Origin: HGM11416 sp045596285 | GTDB lineage: Bacteria > Bacillota > Clostridia > Christensenellales > Borkfalkiaceae | Reading direction: 5' to 3' | Length of the DNA: 53,887 bases | NCBI GenBank assembly: GCA_045596285.1 | Contig: JAZOCA010000107.1 | Span: forward strand, 1-53,887 | Shown: positions 17,828 through 27,093 of the stretch, in pieces | Numbering within the stretch: position 1 is the first letter of the stretch | Layout: every line of letters starts with the position of its first letter | Translations under genes and position numbers: made by a program | The notes under the pieces: generated by a model | Databases searched by the model: none | The model's input: only the letters and a program-made list of their open reading frames with translations | Told to the model about the DNA's origin: nothing

Positions 17828-17840
17828 TATAGGGCGATTA
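17828..17840 (-). repeat. dispersed intergenic motif, copy 6
   Basis: TAATCGCCCTATA on the minus strand between the HAD gene and the GH3 gene, followed by GGCGGACTTTT. It could give partial termination between the two genes. Confidence 0.7.
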
Positions 17841-17862
17841 TCTTATGTTTTTATGCGATAGT

Positions 17863-18714
17863 TTATTTTTCGCCAAGGTTTTCTAAGAAGAATTTATTAA
17901 GTTCTTCTTGGTATTTTTCATCAAACTTTCCTTCAATAAGATTATTTAAACCGGATTGTATAAAATTATCCCAACTTTGGTTTTCTTTTTTAACTAATAT
18001 GGGGTAATAATGCACGTTGTTTTTTTGCGCCGCTTGCATATCGCCAAGCGCATCTCCACACATTACAACTTTTTTATTATCGTATCCTTTTTTTATTAGT
18101 TCGCCTATACAATGAGCCTTGCTTCCGCAGTTTTGCGCAAGCACTATATCAACGTGTTTAAGTAACCCGTGTTTTTGCCATTCTTCTAAAACTGCATCTA
18201 AATTAGCACTTGAAACTATAGCGACGTCCGCCCGTTCATGAGCGTACACCAAAGCGTCGTTAACGCGCTTATAGGGCAGTTTTTCGCTTTCATCAAGTTC
18301 GTTGATGGCTTTGTTTACGGCAACCGACCAAGCAAGCGCTTTTTTAAGAGAAGTGCTTTGTGGATTGTTTTCTATTGCCTTTTTTAATGCGTCGTTAGAA
18401 AGTTCTTTAGAATTTTCAGCAAAATCTACCATATCTGCAAGCCCTTCTATTTTTACGTACTTTTGGTCTATTTCGGTTAGGGCTTTTGCCAGACCTTTAA
18501 ATCTGTTTATTCCGCGAGTTAAAGTGTATAGGTTGATATCGTTCCACCTTGTTAAAATATCTTTTTCCCAGTTATAAAGATTCCACTCTTGTACCATGCA
18601 AGGGCCAAAACATTTTATATGTTTAACGTCCATGGTATCCATAGCGCAACCGTCGCTATCAACGCAAACAAGATAATCTTTATTCTTTAGGTATTCTTCA
18701 ATATTTTTTACCAT
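17863..18714 (-). CDS. HAD-superfamily hydrolase
   Basis: A 283-residue phosphatase-like protein. Motif I is VDSDGCAMDTM (Asp-x-Asp with Ser between), motif II is the Ser in AIVSSANLDAV, and motif III/IV is the Lys and VVMCGDALGDMQAA (GDxxxD). There is an additional helical cap between residues 25 and 160. The expected reaction is phosphate-ester hydrolysis in the cytosol, substrate unknown. Transcribed from the promoter at 18805-18833, whose start region contains a cre/LacI-like sequence. It heads a unit with the GH3 gene, so control by sugar supply is plausible. Confidence 0.75.
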   Translation of the reverse strand: MVKNIEEYLKNKDYLVCVDSDGCAMDTMDVKHIKCFGPCMVQEWNLYNWEKDILTRWNDINLYTLTRGINRFKGLAKALTEIDQKYVKIEGLADMVDFAENSKELSNDALKKAIENNPQSTSLKKALAWSVAVNKAINELDESEKLPYKRVNDALVYAHERADVAIVSSANLDAVLEEWQKHGLLKHVDIVLAQNCGSKAHCIGELIKKGYDNKKVVMCGDALGDMQAAQKNNVHYYPILVKKENQSWDNFIQSGLNNLIEGKFDEKYQEELNKFFLENLGEK

Positions 18715-18782
18715 TTTGCCCCCTATTTTTTCGTTGGCTATAAAAAGCAGTGCATAAAATTAAAGGAAAATAATGAATTTAC

Positions 18783-18833
18783 ACAAACCGTTTCCAACCT
18801 TTTCACTATAACATAATTTTTAAGTTAATTCAA
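18783..18833 (-). promoter_or_regulatory. promoter of the HAD-GH3 unit with cre-like site
   Basis: On the minus strand, TTGAAT (18828-18833), a 17-bp spacer and TATAGT (18805-18810). Immediately downstream is GGTTGGAAACGGTTTGT (18783-18799), similar to catabolite-response and LacI-family operators and placed over the start of transcription. Repression by a CcpA/LacI-type protein is inferred. Confidence 0.5.
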
Positions 18834-18877
18834 TCGTATGCGCAAAAAAGTTAAAAAATTTTTTTATTTATGCTACA

Positions 18878-18935
18878 AATCCTAATTAAAATTGAGCGTA
18901 TACTGCATTGTCATCTTGGCGGAATAGTATATAAT
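18878..18935 (+). promoter_or_regulatory. promoter module A (AATCCTAAT-N21-TTGTCA-N16-TATAAT)
   Basis: AATCCTAAT (18878-18886), TTGTCA (18908-18913) and TATAAT (18930-18935) have exactly the spacing of the module before the gene at 36510. It also contains ATCTTGGCGGAATA (18913-18926), repeated at 21109. No gene follows until 19210, so it may give a long leader or be a relic. The whole interval 18715-19209 holds only regulatory DNA. Confidence 0.55.
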
Positions 18936-19081
18936 ATATACTATATCATACACCTTTTGCCTCCCATTAGCGATTATTTTTTCTTATGGTTATTTATCAA
19001 TAAACTCTTGATTACTAAAAGAAAAAATTATGCCAAAAACGTAAAATAGGGCTTAGCAATCATTTGTTGTGAAAGGTTATT

Positions 19082-19092
19082 ATTAACCGGTT
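19082..19092. promoter_or_regulatory. candidate LacI-type operator
   Basis: ATTAACCGGTT, palindrome AACCGGTT, about 48 bp upstream of the -35 of the GH43-lacI promoter. It is a plausible autoregulatory site for the regulator at 20092. The same 11-mer lies at 3994-4004. Confidence 0.4.
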
Positions 19093-19139
19093 CAAACTAT
19101 TTTTTTAAAAAATAGTGCAAAAAAATTTTAAAAAGGGTA

Positions 19140-19168
19140 TTGACAAAGGCTATTATGTATGATATAAT
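19140..19168 (+). promoter_or_regulatory. promoter of the GH43-LacI operon
   Basis: TTGACA (19140-19145), 17-bp spacer and TATAAT (19163-19168), full consensus. Confidence 0.9.
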
Positions 19169-19209
19169 CAAAGTATAAAGTTCCGTTATCGTTAACGAAG
19201 GAGTAAAAG

Positions 19210-20088
19210 ATGATAAAAACACCCATAACAGGAATAGGTGACCCATACGTTTTGTTGCATGACGGCGTTTACTATATGTACGCAACTTCAGCTGTGGATG
19301 GGTTTAAATATTTTACGTCGGAAAATCTTACGGACTGGCAGGATGGCGGATATTGTTATAAAAACAGTCCTTGGGGAGAAAAGGATTTTTGGGCGCCTGA
19401 AGTATATGAAAGAAATGGTAAATTTTACATGATTTACACCGCAAGATGGGCAAAAAATCATAGTTTACGCCTTGGCGTTGCAGTTGCAGATAGCCCCAAA
19501 GGCCCTTTTATAGATTTAAAAAACGAACCTTTATTTGATTACGGATATGCGACGATAGACGCGACGTTGTTTAAAGACGATAACGGTGAAGAATATTTTT
19601 ACTTCGTTCGCGATTGTAGTGAAAACGTAATAAACGGCGTTCACACCAGCGTTATTTATTGTTCTAAAATAGCAAGCGACTACAAATCTTTAATAGGCGA
19701 GCCCGTAGAGATAAGCAAGCCTGATTTGCCTTGGGAATTAGAAAGAGATGGCAAATGGCAATGGAACGAAGGTCCGTTTTTGTTAAAACACGGCGGAAAA
19801 TACTATCTTAATTATTCTGCAAACTGTTACGCTTCAAGATATTATTCTATAGGATGCGCGGAAAGCGATAGTCCCTTTGGGCCTTTCAAAAAATATCCTA
19901 CTCCCGTTTTTGCGTATAAGGAAGGGGAGTATTCAGGGCCTGGCCATAACATGATATTTATGGGTAAAGACGGTAAGTTATATACCGCTTTACACGTTCA
20001 CACAAATTACGAAGCGCCAAGCGGTGACCGTCGCGCGTGCATATGCGAAGTATATTTTGATGAAGACGGTGCGCTTAAAATAAGGTAA
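19210..20088 (+). CDS. GH43-family glycosidase, cytosolic
   Basis: A 292-residue five-bladed beta-propeller enzyme. The expected catalytic residues are Asp11 (GIGDPYVLL), Asp117 (ATIDATLF) and Glu187 (WNEGPFLL). DFWAPEVYERNGKFYMIYTA is the usual blade-one signature. There is no signal peptide, so it acts on imported oligosaccharides; beta-xylosidase or alpha-arabinofuranosidase are the common activities. The ribosome site AAGGAG precedes ATG 19210. It is co-transcribed with the LacI-type regulator 3 bases downstream. Confidence 0.88.
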   Translation: MIKTPITGIGDPYVLLHDGVYYMYATSAVDGFKYFTSENLTDWQDGGYCYKNSPWGEKDFWAPEVYERNGKFYMIYTARWAKNHSLRLGVAVADSPKGPFIDLKNEPLFDYGYATIDATLFKDDNGEEYFYFVRDCSENVINGVHTSVIYCSKIASDYKSLIGEPVEISKPDLPWELERDGKWQWNEGPFLLKHGGKYYLNYSANCYASRYYSIGCAESDSPFGPFKKYPTPVFAYKEGEYSGPGHNMIFMGKDGKLYTALHVHTNYEAPSGDRRACICEVYFDEDGALKIR

Positions 20089-20091
20089 ACA

Positions 20092-21072
20092 ATGGCAAAA
20101 AGAGTAAGAGTAACCATAAAAGACGTCGCTCGCGTAGCAAACGTAACCCCTCAAACGGTTTCGCGCGCTTTTCGCGACGTGCACGATATTTCAGAAGAAA
20201 CAAGGGCTAAAATATTAAAAATCGCAGCCGAAATGGGTTACGTAAAGAATTCTACTGCTACATCCCTTCGCAACGGGTCTTCAAAGCTTATAGCGATAGT
20301 TTACGATAACTTGATGAATAGTTATTTCTCGATAATAACTTATTATTTACAAGAATGTTTAAAGAAAAAAGGGTATTCCATAATGGCTATTTCGGTAACG
20401 GATACCCAACTTACTGAAAGCGCTTATATTTCTGCCGTTGAACATAACGTAGACGGAATTATAAGTTATTTGCAGTTAAACGATAAAATTCAAGGGCTTA
20501 TAAAAACCTATCATACTCCCGTTTTGGTACTGGGAAGAAAGGAAGAGGAAAAGGATAGCGATTGCATTTACGTAGACGATTTCACTATAGGTAAAATAGC
20601 GGCGCAAAGATTTATTCAAAAAGGGCTAAAACACCCTTTAGTTATAACCGAAGCAATGGAAATAACCTGTTCTTACGATAGGTATTCGGGTTTTAAAAGC
20701 GAATATGAAAAGTTGGGAATAACCCCTAAACTAATCGCGAATAAACTTGGTTGTAAATTACATGTAGAAAAGCATTTGCTTGATATTTACAAAGAAGAAC
20801 AAATAGATTCGGTTTTCTGTTTTAACGACCAGTTGGCGTTTGAAACGCTATACGTAGTTGAAAAAAACGGACTAAAGACGCCAAGCGTAATAGGAGTAGA
20901 TAACATTCAGCAAGAAATGTTTTTCCCAAAAAGACTTACCACGGTAGGGTGGGATAAACAAGACCTTGCCCAAAGGGCGACGGATATGATGATAGAAAAA
21001 ATATCTCATCCCGAAAGATGTTTAAACTACAAGGTTACCAACGTGTTTTTAGTGGAAGGGGTTACGGCTTAA
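20092..21072 (+). CDS. LacI-family transcriptional regulator
   Basis: A 326-residue repressor. The N-terminal helix-turn-helix reads TIKDVARVANVTPQTVSRAF with the hinge helix NSTATSLRNGSSKLIAIV. The rest is a periplasmic-binding-like sugar sensor with YVDDFTIG and VFCFNDQLAFETL. It probably senses a sugar released from the polysaccharide handled by this locus and controls the surrounding operons. Candidate sites are the AACCGGTT palindrome upstream of its own operon and the repeated TTGGCGGAATA element. The start has AAGGTAAAC overlapping the GH43 stop. Confidence 0.92.
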   Translation: MAKRVRVTIKDVARVANVTPQTVSRAFRDVHDISEETRAKILKIAAEMGYVKNSTATSLRNGSSKLIAIVYDNLMNSYFSIITYYLQECLKKKGYSIMAISVTDTQLTESAYISAVEHNVDGIISYLQLNDKIQGLIKTYHTPVLVLGRKEEEKDSDCIYVDDFTIGKIAAQRFIQKGLKHPLVITEAMEITCSYDRYSGFKSEYEKLGITPKLIANKLGCKLHVEKHLLDIYKEEQIDSVFCFNDQLAFETLYVVEKNGLKTPSVIGVDNIQQEMFFPKRLTTVGWDKQDLAQRATDMMIEKISHPERCLNYKVTNVFLVEGVTA

Positions 21073-21108
21073 ATTTAGCACGATTAACCTTTATAGAATT
21101 GTTTCGCT

Positions 21109-21176
21109 ATCTTGGCGGAATAAAAAAGATAAAAAAATTAGGATTATTCGACAGCGGTCCCTCGCTATCGTATAAA
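21109..21176 (+). promoter_or_regulatory. control region and promoter of the SGNH lipoprotein operon
   Basis: ATCTTGGCGGAATA at 21109-21122 is identical to 18913-18926. ATTAGGATT at 21137-21145 is the reverse complement of AATCCTAAT in modules A and B. The likely promoter is TCGACA (21148-21153), a 17-bp spacer and TATAAA (21171-21176). The mixture suggests a common regulator for the locus. Confidence 0.5.
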
Positions 21177-21216
21177 TAAAAAAAATAAAAAAACAGGGGA
21201 AAGGAGGCTTTTTGTT

Positions 21217-24200
21217 ATGAAAAACAAAAAACTAGCAGTCGTTTTAGTTACACTATTAATGATTCTAAGCATGTTAACGGCGATTGCCTGTGTAGGACCA
21301 GTAGAAAGTTCAGAAAACTCTTCTACACCCACTTCAGGCGGACCTTCAACTGAATCATCAGTTACTGGTCCTAACGAAGAGCTCGATGCAGAATATCTTG
21401 AAGAAATTCCCGCATCACAATTAAGGACTATTGCACAAACTGAAACGGATAGCGCAACTGCATCTTGGTTTATCGTTTACGGTGAAGATGCTATTGAAAT
21501 TACCGCTTACGTGGAAGATAAAACTCCCTACGAAGGTAGCGGTATTTATTCTAGCGACGGCGTAGAAGTAAGAATTTCTAAAGTTCAAGACGTAGCAGGT
21601 TATTCCGAAGGCGCTATTTGCATTATCGTAGGAATTACAGGCGAATACGAAGTTAGAAATCTTTTAGCAAGTGCAGCTGTTGTAGACCACGGCGTAGAAG
21701 TTGACGTTAAGAACTTCACTTTGGATAGAGAAACTATTGCAGGTTACATGGTAGAAATATCAGTTCCTTATGCAACTACTGAAGTTTCTAAAGACGCTAA
21801 AGACGCCGCAATGTGCTTAGCACTTACTAACGCGGTTGACGATATCGAAATGAAAGGTCAATACGACCAAACTTACGAATCAAAATACGATAGCGTTAAA
21901 ACTTGGATGGCTGTTACCGATAATAACGCATACGAAGAAAACGTTAACTTACGCACTAAGATAGACGTTTTATTCTTAGGCGATAGTTACATGGATTTAG
22001 CATTCTGGAATATAGAAAACACTTATGATAACACTATGGCTGAATACGGCGTTAACGCAGTTAACCTCGGCGTAGGCGGTACGAGAGTAGATCATTGGGT
22101 AAACGAAGAAAAAGTTGATGAATTAAGTTCAACTTACGCTCCCGAAGCAATCGTAATTCACATCGGTGTAAACGACATAGACGATGCAGACCAAGGCGCT
22201 CAAGAAGTTTACGACGAATTAGTTGCTTTATTTACCTTATATCATGAAGCATTTGCTGACTCTGATCTTTACTGGGTAAGTTTAATTCCCAACTGCGTAT
22301 TCACCGCTAAATACGAAGTTTACAAACAAACTAACGAAATGTTTAGCGCTTGGGCAGAAGATAAAGAATGGGTTACCTATATTAACGAATGGGATACTTT
22401 CTGTTCAGATGAAGTTGCAGAAGGTGTTATCGCTCCCGTTAAGAATATGTTTAAGGTTGTAAATTCTAATCTTGAAGGTATGCACCTTAACCACGACTTC
22501 GGTTATCCCACTTGGTCGTCTATCATTTTCAAGGCGTTAGGCTATGAAGTTATAGGCGGATCAGTTATCGGTAACGCAGAAGAAGCAGGTTTATATCACA
22601 GCCAAGGTTGGGTTTTCGATACCGAAAACAACCAAGCAGAAGGTAGTGCTCCTTGGGAAAAGGCAGTATGGGTTAACGGAGTATATGCAGAATCAGTTTT
22701 ATTTGAAGCAGAAATTTACTCACCCGCAGCAGTTCAATACGATGCATATCCCAAAGTAGGTTTAACTGTAAGAGCAGACGACGTTCAAGTATTTGCATAC
22801 ATTGACTTCGGTTTTGATTCATCAATCGTTGCAAACGGCGATACTAATATCGTTTACCGTAGATTTGGCGAAGTTGGCGCTAATGCAGACTGGTCTTGGG
22901 GCGCACAAGCAGGCGTTAAAACAATCGGTCAAGACGTTTCTAAAAACTACGTAAAACTCGGCGTTATTAAACACGGCGACGTCGTTTATATGTTAGTAGA
23001 CGGTAAGATTATCAACAGCATGAAAGTTCCCGGTTTAACTGCGCAAACCAAGGTTGCAGTTGGCGTAACCGGCTTTAACCAAGTTATTCACGTTAAGAAC
23101 GTAAGCACCAACGTAAATGCAAGTGAAGTAGAATACGTTACTCTTCCCGAACACGCTATTACCGTTGGCGAATACGATAACACAACCGTTACCTTTAATA
23201 GAAATACTGCTAAACGCGGTGATGAAATAACCTTTACCGTTGAATCTGAAGCACCTGTTGCAGAAGTAAAAGTAAACGGCGAAGTATTAACTGCTAAAGA
23301 AGGCGTTTATTCTTTCGTAATGCCTAACGAAGAAGCAAAAGTAGTTATTTCTTTCTCAGGTTTATTATCAGTTGATATGAGCGCTGTAGACGGCAGAGTT
23401 GCAGCAAGCACTTTAACTCCTTACGAAGGCGCAACGGTAACCTTTACGGCAACCGAAACAACCCATATCGTTAAACTTTACGCAAACGGCGAAGAACTTC
23501 TTCCCGTAGAAGGCGTTTATAGTTTAGTTGCTAATGAAAACCTAGTTATTACCGCAGAACTTCTTTCTAAGTACGACGGCGTGATCTTAGACGGTCAAGT
23601 AGACCAAGCGTACGGCGAAGAATTTGCTCTTGCAGAATACGACGATAACAGAACTATTACTTTATACGGCGTTCAAACTGAAAGCGGTGTTCTTATGCAC
23701 GTAGTAGCAGTTATGAACACTACTAGAACTGATGCTCCCGAATGGTGGAATAACACTAACTTTGAATTCCGTCTTAACGGCGCAGAACAAAAATACCTTA
23801 ACATTAACGGCGCAAGCCACGGCATTAGCGATTACGTATGGCAAACCGCTCAAAACGAAGCAGGTAAATACGTTTACACCGTAGAAATTTATATCAACAA
23901 CTCATTAGTTCCCAACTGGGAAGCTGGTGCAGGCGTTCAACTTAACTATGCATGGAAGACTGGCGGTGAAGGCGCTTGGTCAGTAGGCGATCACATACAT
24001 CCTTACGCATTAGACTGGAATATGGACTGGTTAAGCTACCACCGTGCCGGTGTTAACCTTGGTGCTAAGGACTTCAACTTAGGCGCAGATAGCTGGGGTA
24101 TTTACAGCGACATTCTAAAACTCACAACCACAGGCGTAAACTTTGGTGTTGATCCCACAAAGGCAACTATCGACGGTAACTTTGAAGAATACGAAGGTCT

Positions 24201-25134
24201 TGCTAGCGAAACCTTTGGCGATCCTAATAGGGCGCAAGTAACCGTAACCGGTAAGGCTGATACAGACGGTTTATATTTAGCTATTACTATCGTTCACGGC
24301 GAATGGTCAAGTGCTAAGAACGGTGCTTGGGCAGACAACGATAACCTTGAAATTAAGATCAACGATCGCGCTGCTCCTATCGTATTCTTTGGCGGAAGAC
24401 TATTACAAAACGATTACTATGATGAAGCTGCAGCAGTTACTACCACTAACGAAGAAGGTAAGCAGGTTACTAAACTTGAACTGTTCGTTGCGGGCGCAGC
24501 AAAAGCATACAGATTCCAAGTTGGTATGAACGGCGCAGGTTTCGGCGGATGGCAATCACTCTGTTGGGACGGCAACGTAAGATTCGTTACTAACGAAGGT
24601 TTAGTTGCAGGCGTAAGTTTTGATTCTCAAATCGTTACCGACGGTATATTAGACGACGCTGCTTGGACTGATGATATTAAGGCAAAAGCACATACCGCAA
24701 CCGCAAACGGCGCAGAAATTACCATGATCGGTTTCTCTGGCGATTACGGCGTTCATATGGCGTTTACCGTTAAACATACAAGACCTTTATTAGAAGCTTG
24801 TCAAGGCGACGGAAGCGCATGGTGGAACTACATGGGACCTGAAGTTAGACTTGGTGGTTGCCATGACCGTCAAATAGCGTTTACCGCATGGAACAATACG
24901 GCTATTAACTGCGTAATGGGTTATGCTACTGCTCAAAATGAAGACGGAACGTATACCACTACTTTTGAAATTTTCGTTTCTTACGAATTTATCGGCGCAA
25001 GCGGTGCAAAAGTAGCCGTTGCAGTTGGCGGTGTTTTCGAAAACGGATTCAGACATCTTTGGAACGATTTAGGTTGGGACGGAAAAGCAACTCACTTCGT
25101 AACTCCTAACGGTATCGTTGTTGGTGTTATCTAA
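21217..25134 (+). CDS. multidomain SGNH/CBM9-like surface lipoprotein
   Basis: A 1305-residue lipoprotein; the signal peptide ends at LTAIAC, with a Ser/Thr-rich linker. The order is a CBM9-like domain (about 45-230), an SGNH esterase (about 250-445), a laminin-G-like beta-sandwich shared with the proteins at 29038 and 36510 (about 455-640), two short beta repeats (640-785), and three further CBM9-like segments to the end. SGNH residues are Ser257 (GDS), Gly in GVGGT, Asn319 (GVND) and His423. The Asp normally three residues before that His is Glu420 (EGMH). It probably de-esterifies a bound polysaccharide at the cell surface. Ribosome site AAAGGAGG. Codon use looks biased like a highly expressed gene. 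Confidence 0.8.
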   Translation: MKNKKLAVVLVTLLMILSMLTAIACVGPVESSENSSTPTSGGPSTESSVTGPNEELDAEYLEEIPASQLRTIAQTETDSATASWFIVYGEDAIEITAYVEDKTPYEGSGIYSSDGVEVRISKVQDVAGYSEGAICIIVGITGEYEVRNLLASAAVVDHGVEVDVKNFTLDRETIAGYMVEISVPYATTEVSKDAKDAAMCLALTNAVDDIEMKGQYDQTYESKYDSVKTWMAVTDNNAYEENVNLRTKIDVLFLGDSYMDLAFWNIENTYDNTMAEYGVNAVNLGVGGTRVDHWVNEEKVDELSSTYAPEAIVIHIGVNDIDDADQGAQEVYDELVALFTLYHEAFADSDLYWVSLIPNCVFTAKYEVYKQTNEMFSAWAEDKEWVTYINEWDTFCSDEVAEGVIAPVKNMFKVVNSNLEGMHLNHDFGYPTWSSIIFKALGYEVIGGSVIGNAEEAGLYHSQGWVFDTENNQAEGSAPWEKAVWVNGVYAESVLFEAEIYSPAAVQYDAYPKVGLTVRADDVQVFAYIDFGFDSSIVANGDTNIVYRRFGEVGANADWSWGAQAGVKTIGQDVSKNYVKLGVIKHGDVVYMLVDGKIINSMKVPGLTAQTKVAVGVTGFNQVIHVKNVSTNVNASEVEYVTLPEHAITVGEYDNTTVTFNRNTAKRGDEITFTVESEAPVAEVKVNGEVLTAKEGVYSFVMPNEEAKVVISFSGLLSVDMSAVDGRVAASTLTPYEGATVTFTATETTHIVKLYANGEELLPVEGVYSLVANENLVITAELLSKYDGVILDGQVDQAYGEEFALAEYDDNRTITLYGVQTESGVLMHVVAVMNTTRTDAPEWWNNTNFEFRLNGAEQKYLNINGASHGISDYVWQTAQNEAGKYVYTVEIYINNSLVPNWEAGAGVQLNYAWKTGGEGAWSVGDHIHPYALDWNMDWLSYHRAGVNLGAKDFNLGADSWGIYSDILKLTTTGVNFGVDPTKATIDGNFEEYEGLASETFGDPNRAQVTVTGKADTDGLYLAITIVHGEWSSAKNGAWADNDNLEIKINDRAAPIVFFGGRLLQNDYYDEAAAVTTTNEEGKQVTKLELFVAGAAKAYRFQVGMNGAGFGGWQSLCWDGNVRFVTNEGLVAGVSFDSQIVTDGILDDAAWTDDIKAKAHTATANGAEITMIGFSGDYGVHMAFTVKHTRPLLEACQGDGSAWWNYMGPEVRLGGCHDRQIAFTAWNNTAINCVMGYATAQNEDGTYTTTFEIFVSYEFIGASGAKVAVAVGGVFENGFRHLWNDLGWDGKATHFVTPNGIVVGVI

Positions 25135-25147
25135 CAAGTTAAAAAGT

Positions 25148-25181
25148 TTATCGCAAGGGGAGTTAATTCCCTTTGCGATAA
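25148..25181 (+). other. intercistronic hairpin
   Basis: TTATCGCAAGGG pairs with CCCTTTGCGATAA around a 9-nt loop, with no U-run after it. It may protect or process the message between the SGNH lipoprotein and the solute-binding protein, or give weak termination. Confidence 0.5.
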
Positions 25182-25214
25182 CTAAAATATTAATTTTCAG
25201 GAGAAAATGAAATT

Positions 25215-27059
25215 ATGAAAAAATTCTTAAAGGCGGGAGCGCTTGTTTTAGCGGGCATTCTCGCATTTGGCGCAAGTGCTTGTGGCAAGAAAGGTGGCGG
25301 TGGTTCTGACCTTGAACTCGACTCTGCTGGTAATATCGTTGTTCGCCCCGGTCAAGAAACAACCGAAATTACTTTCTGGGGATACGGCGACGATAACGAA
25401 CTTTCAGTTTTCAGTAATTTAGTTAAACAATTTAATGAAATTAACAAAGGCGCTATTAAGGTAAATTACAAACCTCAAGTTTCTGCCGACTACGGCGACG
25501 CAACTAATTTAGCGTTAAGCGGTAACGGCGGTGTTGACATTTTATACGTTGGCGACGCAGACTTTAAAATTTACGCAGAACAGGGTTACCTTTTACCCTT
25601 AGACGATTATATTTCAAACAGTAGCGAAATCATTATTGAAGATATGTGGGAAACTTCTGTTAACCGTTTTAAATACGACGTTAACACTACCACTCAAGAT
25701 GGTCCTGATTCTCATTACTGGGGTATTCCTAAAGATATCGGTCCTACCGTTATCTTCTATAACGAAACTTATTTTAACCAAGCAGGCGTAAAAGTATTCT
25801 CTGTTGCGGCAGACGATTTAGCGGCGTTTAACTCAGGTGCTAAAGATTCACGCGGTAAAACTAAAGCGGAATACGGCATTGCAGGCGAAGTAAAAGAAAA
25901 AGGTTATTTTGTAGATGCTAACGGCGCAAAATGGTTTAATAACCAAGTTCCCATGAGTTGGGATGAATGCGTGGTTTTATCTAACTTAGTACAAAATGCG
26001 GCTCGTTCAAAAATGAACAGAGATAACATTTACGGCTACTATACTGAATGGTGGTTTAACTACGGTTGGTCTGTTGGCGGTGACTGTATTGAATACGTTA
26101 AAACGGACGATCCCGCTTACAACGGCGGTTACTGGGATTTCACATTGATGGATCCTACCCCCAACTTTATCGTTAAAGACGACAATGCAGACGGCTTTAC
26201 CATTAACGGCAAAACCTATAAAGCAGGCGAAATCATCTCTTGGGAAGATAAGCTCGTTAATACCGCGGCAAAGAACAAAGAAATTAAGCCCGAAGTTTTA
26301 TCGGCTGTAGGAACGGAACTTAACCAACTTCCCTCACAAAGAGAAGCGTTCGTTGAATTTGTTCGCGTTGGTCAAAAAACTGGCGTAAAAGTTGATACTA
26401 TTAACGGTGAAGACCTTTACGGTTACGGCATTTGTCCCGATCCTAAGTCTATCGGTGGCGACGGATCTAAGGCTATTGCGTTTACCGAAGGTAACGTAGC
26501 AATGTTAGTAGACGGTAGATGGAACGTTACAAACTTCCGCCAAGTTATGGATAGAACTAACATTACTCAGTTTGGCCATCCCTTTGCGTGGGACGTTGCT
26601 CCTCTACCTATGTATAAAGAATACGACGCAGAAGGAAACGTAACCGTTCACGGCGTAGAAGCAGGTCACTCTGGTTCAGTTGCTCTTTGCATCAACGCTA
26701 AAACCAAATATCCTAACGCTGCGTGGAAGTTTGCTGAATATATAGGCGGTAGAACCGGTCAAGCAGCTCAGGCGGAATCTGGTTTTGCTATTCCTTCACA
26801 AAAAGATCTTGCAAATAGCGAAATATTCTTACAAACAAATAAAAATCCCAAAAACTCAATCGTATTCGTTCGCGCTGCTCAACATCAAACTCCCGGTGAC
26901 TGGTGGTATTTAAGAGATAACAACTGGATTGACGACTGGGCAGGTGACTTAAACGGCGAAGTTCGTAACGGAAATAAAACCCTTTCTGCTTTTGAAACGG
27001 GCGAAGATTATACAAAAACTTGGAGTCTCTTATTAGAATATACAAAGAGAAAAGGCTAA
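25215..27059 (+). CDS. ABC transporter sugar-binding lipoprotein (family 1 type)
   Basis: A 614-residue extracellular solute-binding lipoprotein; the signal peptide ends at GASAC. The mature part begins with a Gly/Asp-rich linker, then TEITFWGYGDDNELSVFSNLVKQFNEINKG, the usual start of carbohydrate family-1 binding proteins. WGIPKDIGPTVIFYNETYFNQAGV and ALCINAKTKYPNAAWKFAEYIGG are also characteristic. It is longer than most members because of inserts in the middle, which suggests a large oligosaccharide ligand. It is followed immediately by two permease genes. Codon use is again of the strongly expressed kind. Confidence 0.92.
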   Translation: MKKFLKAGALVLAGILAFGASACGKKGGGGSDLELDSAGNIVVRPGQETTEITFWGYGDDNELSVFSNLVKQFNEINKGAIKVNYKPQVSADYGDATNLALSGNGGVDILYVGDADFKIYAEQGYLLPLDDYISNSSEIIIEDMWETSVNRFKYDVNTTTQDGPDSHYWGIPKDIGPTVIFYNETYFNQAGVKVFSVAADDLAAFNSGAKDSRGKTKAEYGIAGEVKEKGYFVDANGAKWFNNQVPMSWDECVVLSNLVQNAARSKMNRDNIYGYYTEWWFNYGWSVGGDCIEYVKTDDPAYNGGYWDFTLMDPTPNFIVKDDNADGFTINGKTYKAGEIISWEDKLVNTAAKNKEIKPEVLSAVGTELNQLPSQREAFVEFVRVGQKTGVKVDTINGEDLYGYGICPDPKSIGGDGSKAIAFTEGNVAMLVDGRWNVTNFRQVMDRTNITQFGHPFAWDVAPLPMYKEYDAEGNVTVHGVEAGHSGSVALCINAKTKYPNAAWKFAEYIGGRTGQAAQAESGFAIPSQKDLANSEIFLQTNKNPKNSIVFVRAAQHQTPGDWWYLRDNNWIDDWAGDLNGEVRNGNKTLSAFETGEDYTKTWSLLLEYTKRKG

Positions 27060-27093
27060 AAAATTTTTTTGATAAGATAAGGAGAATGATACT

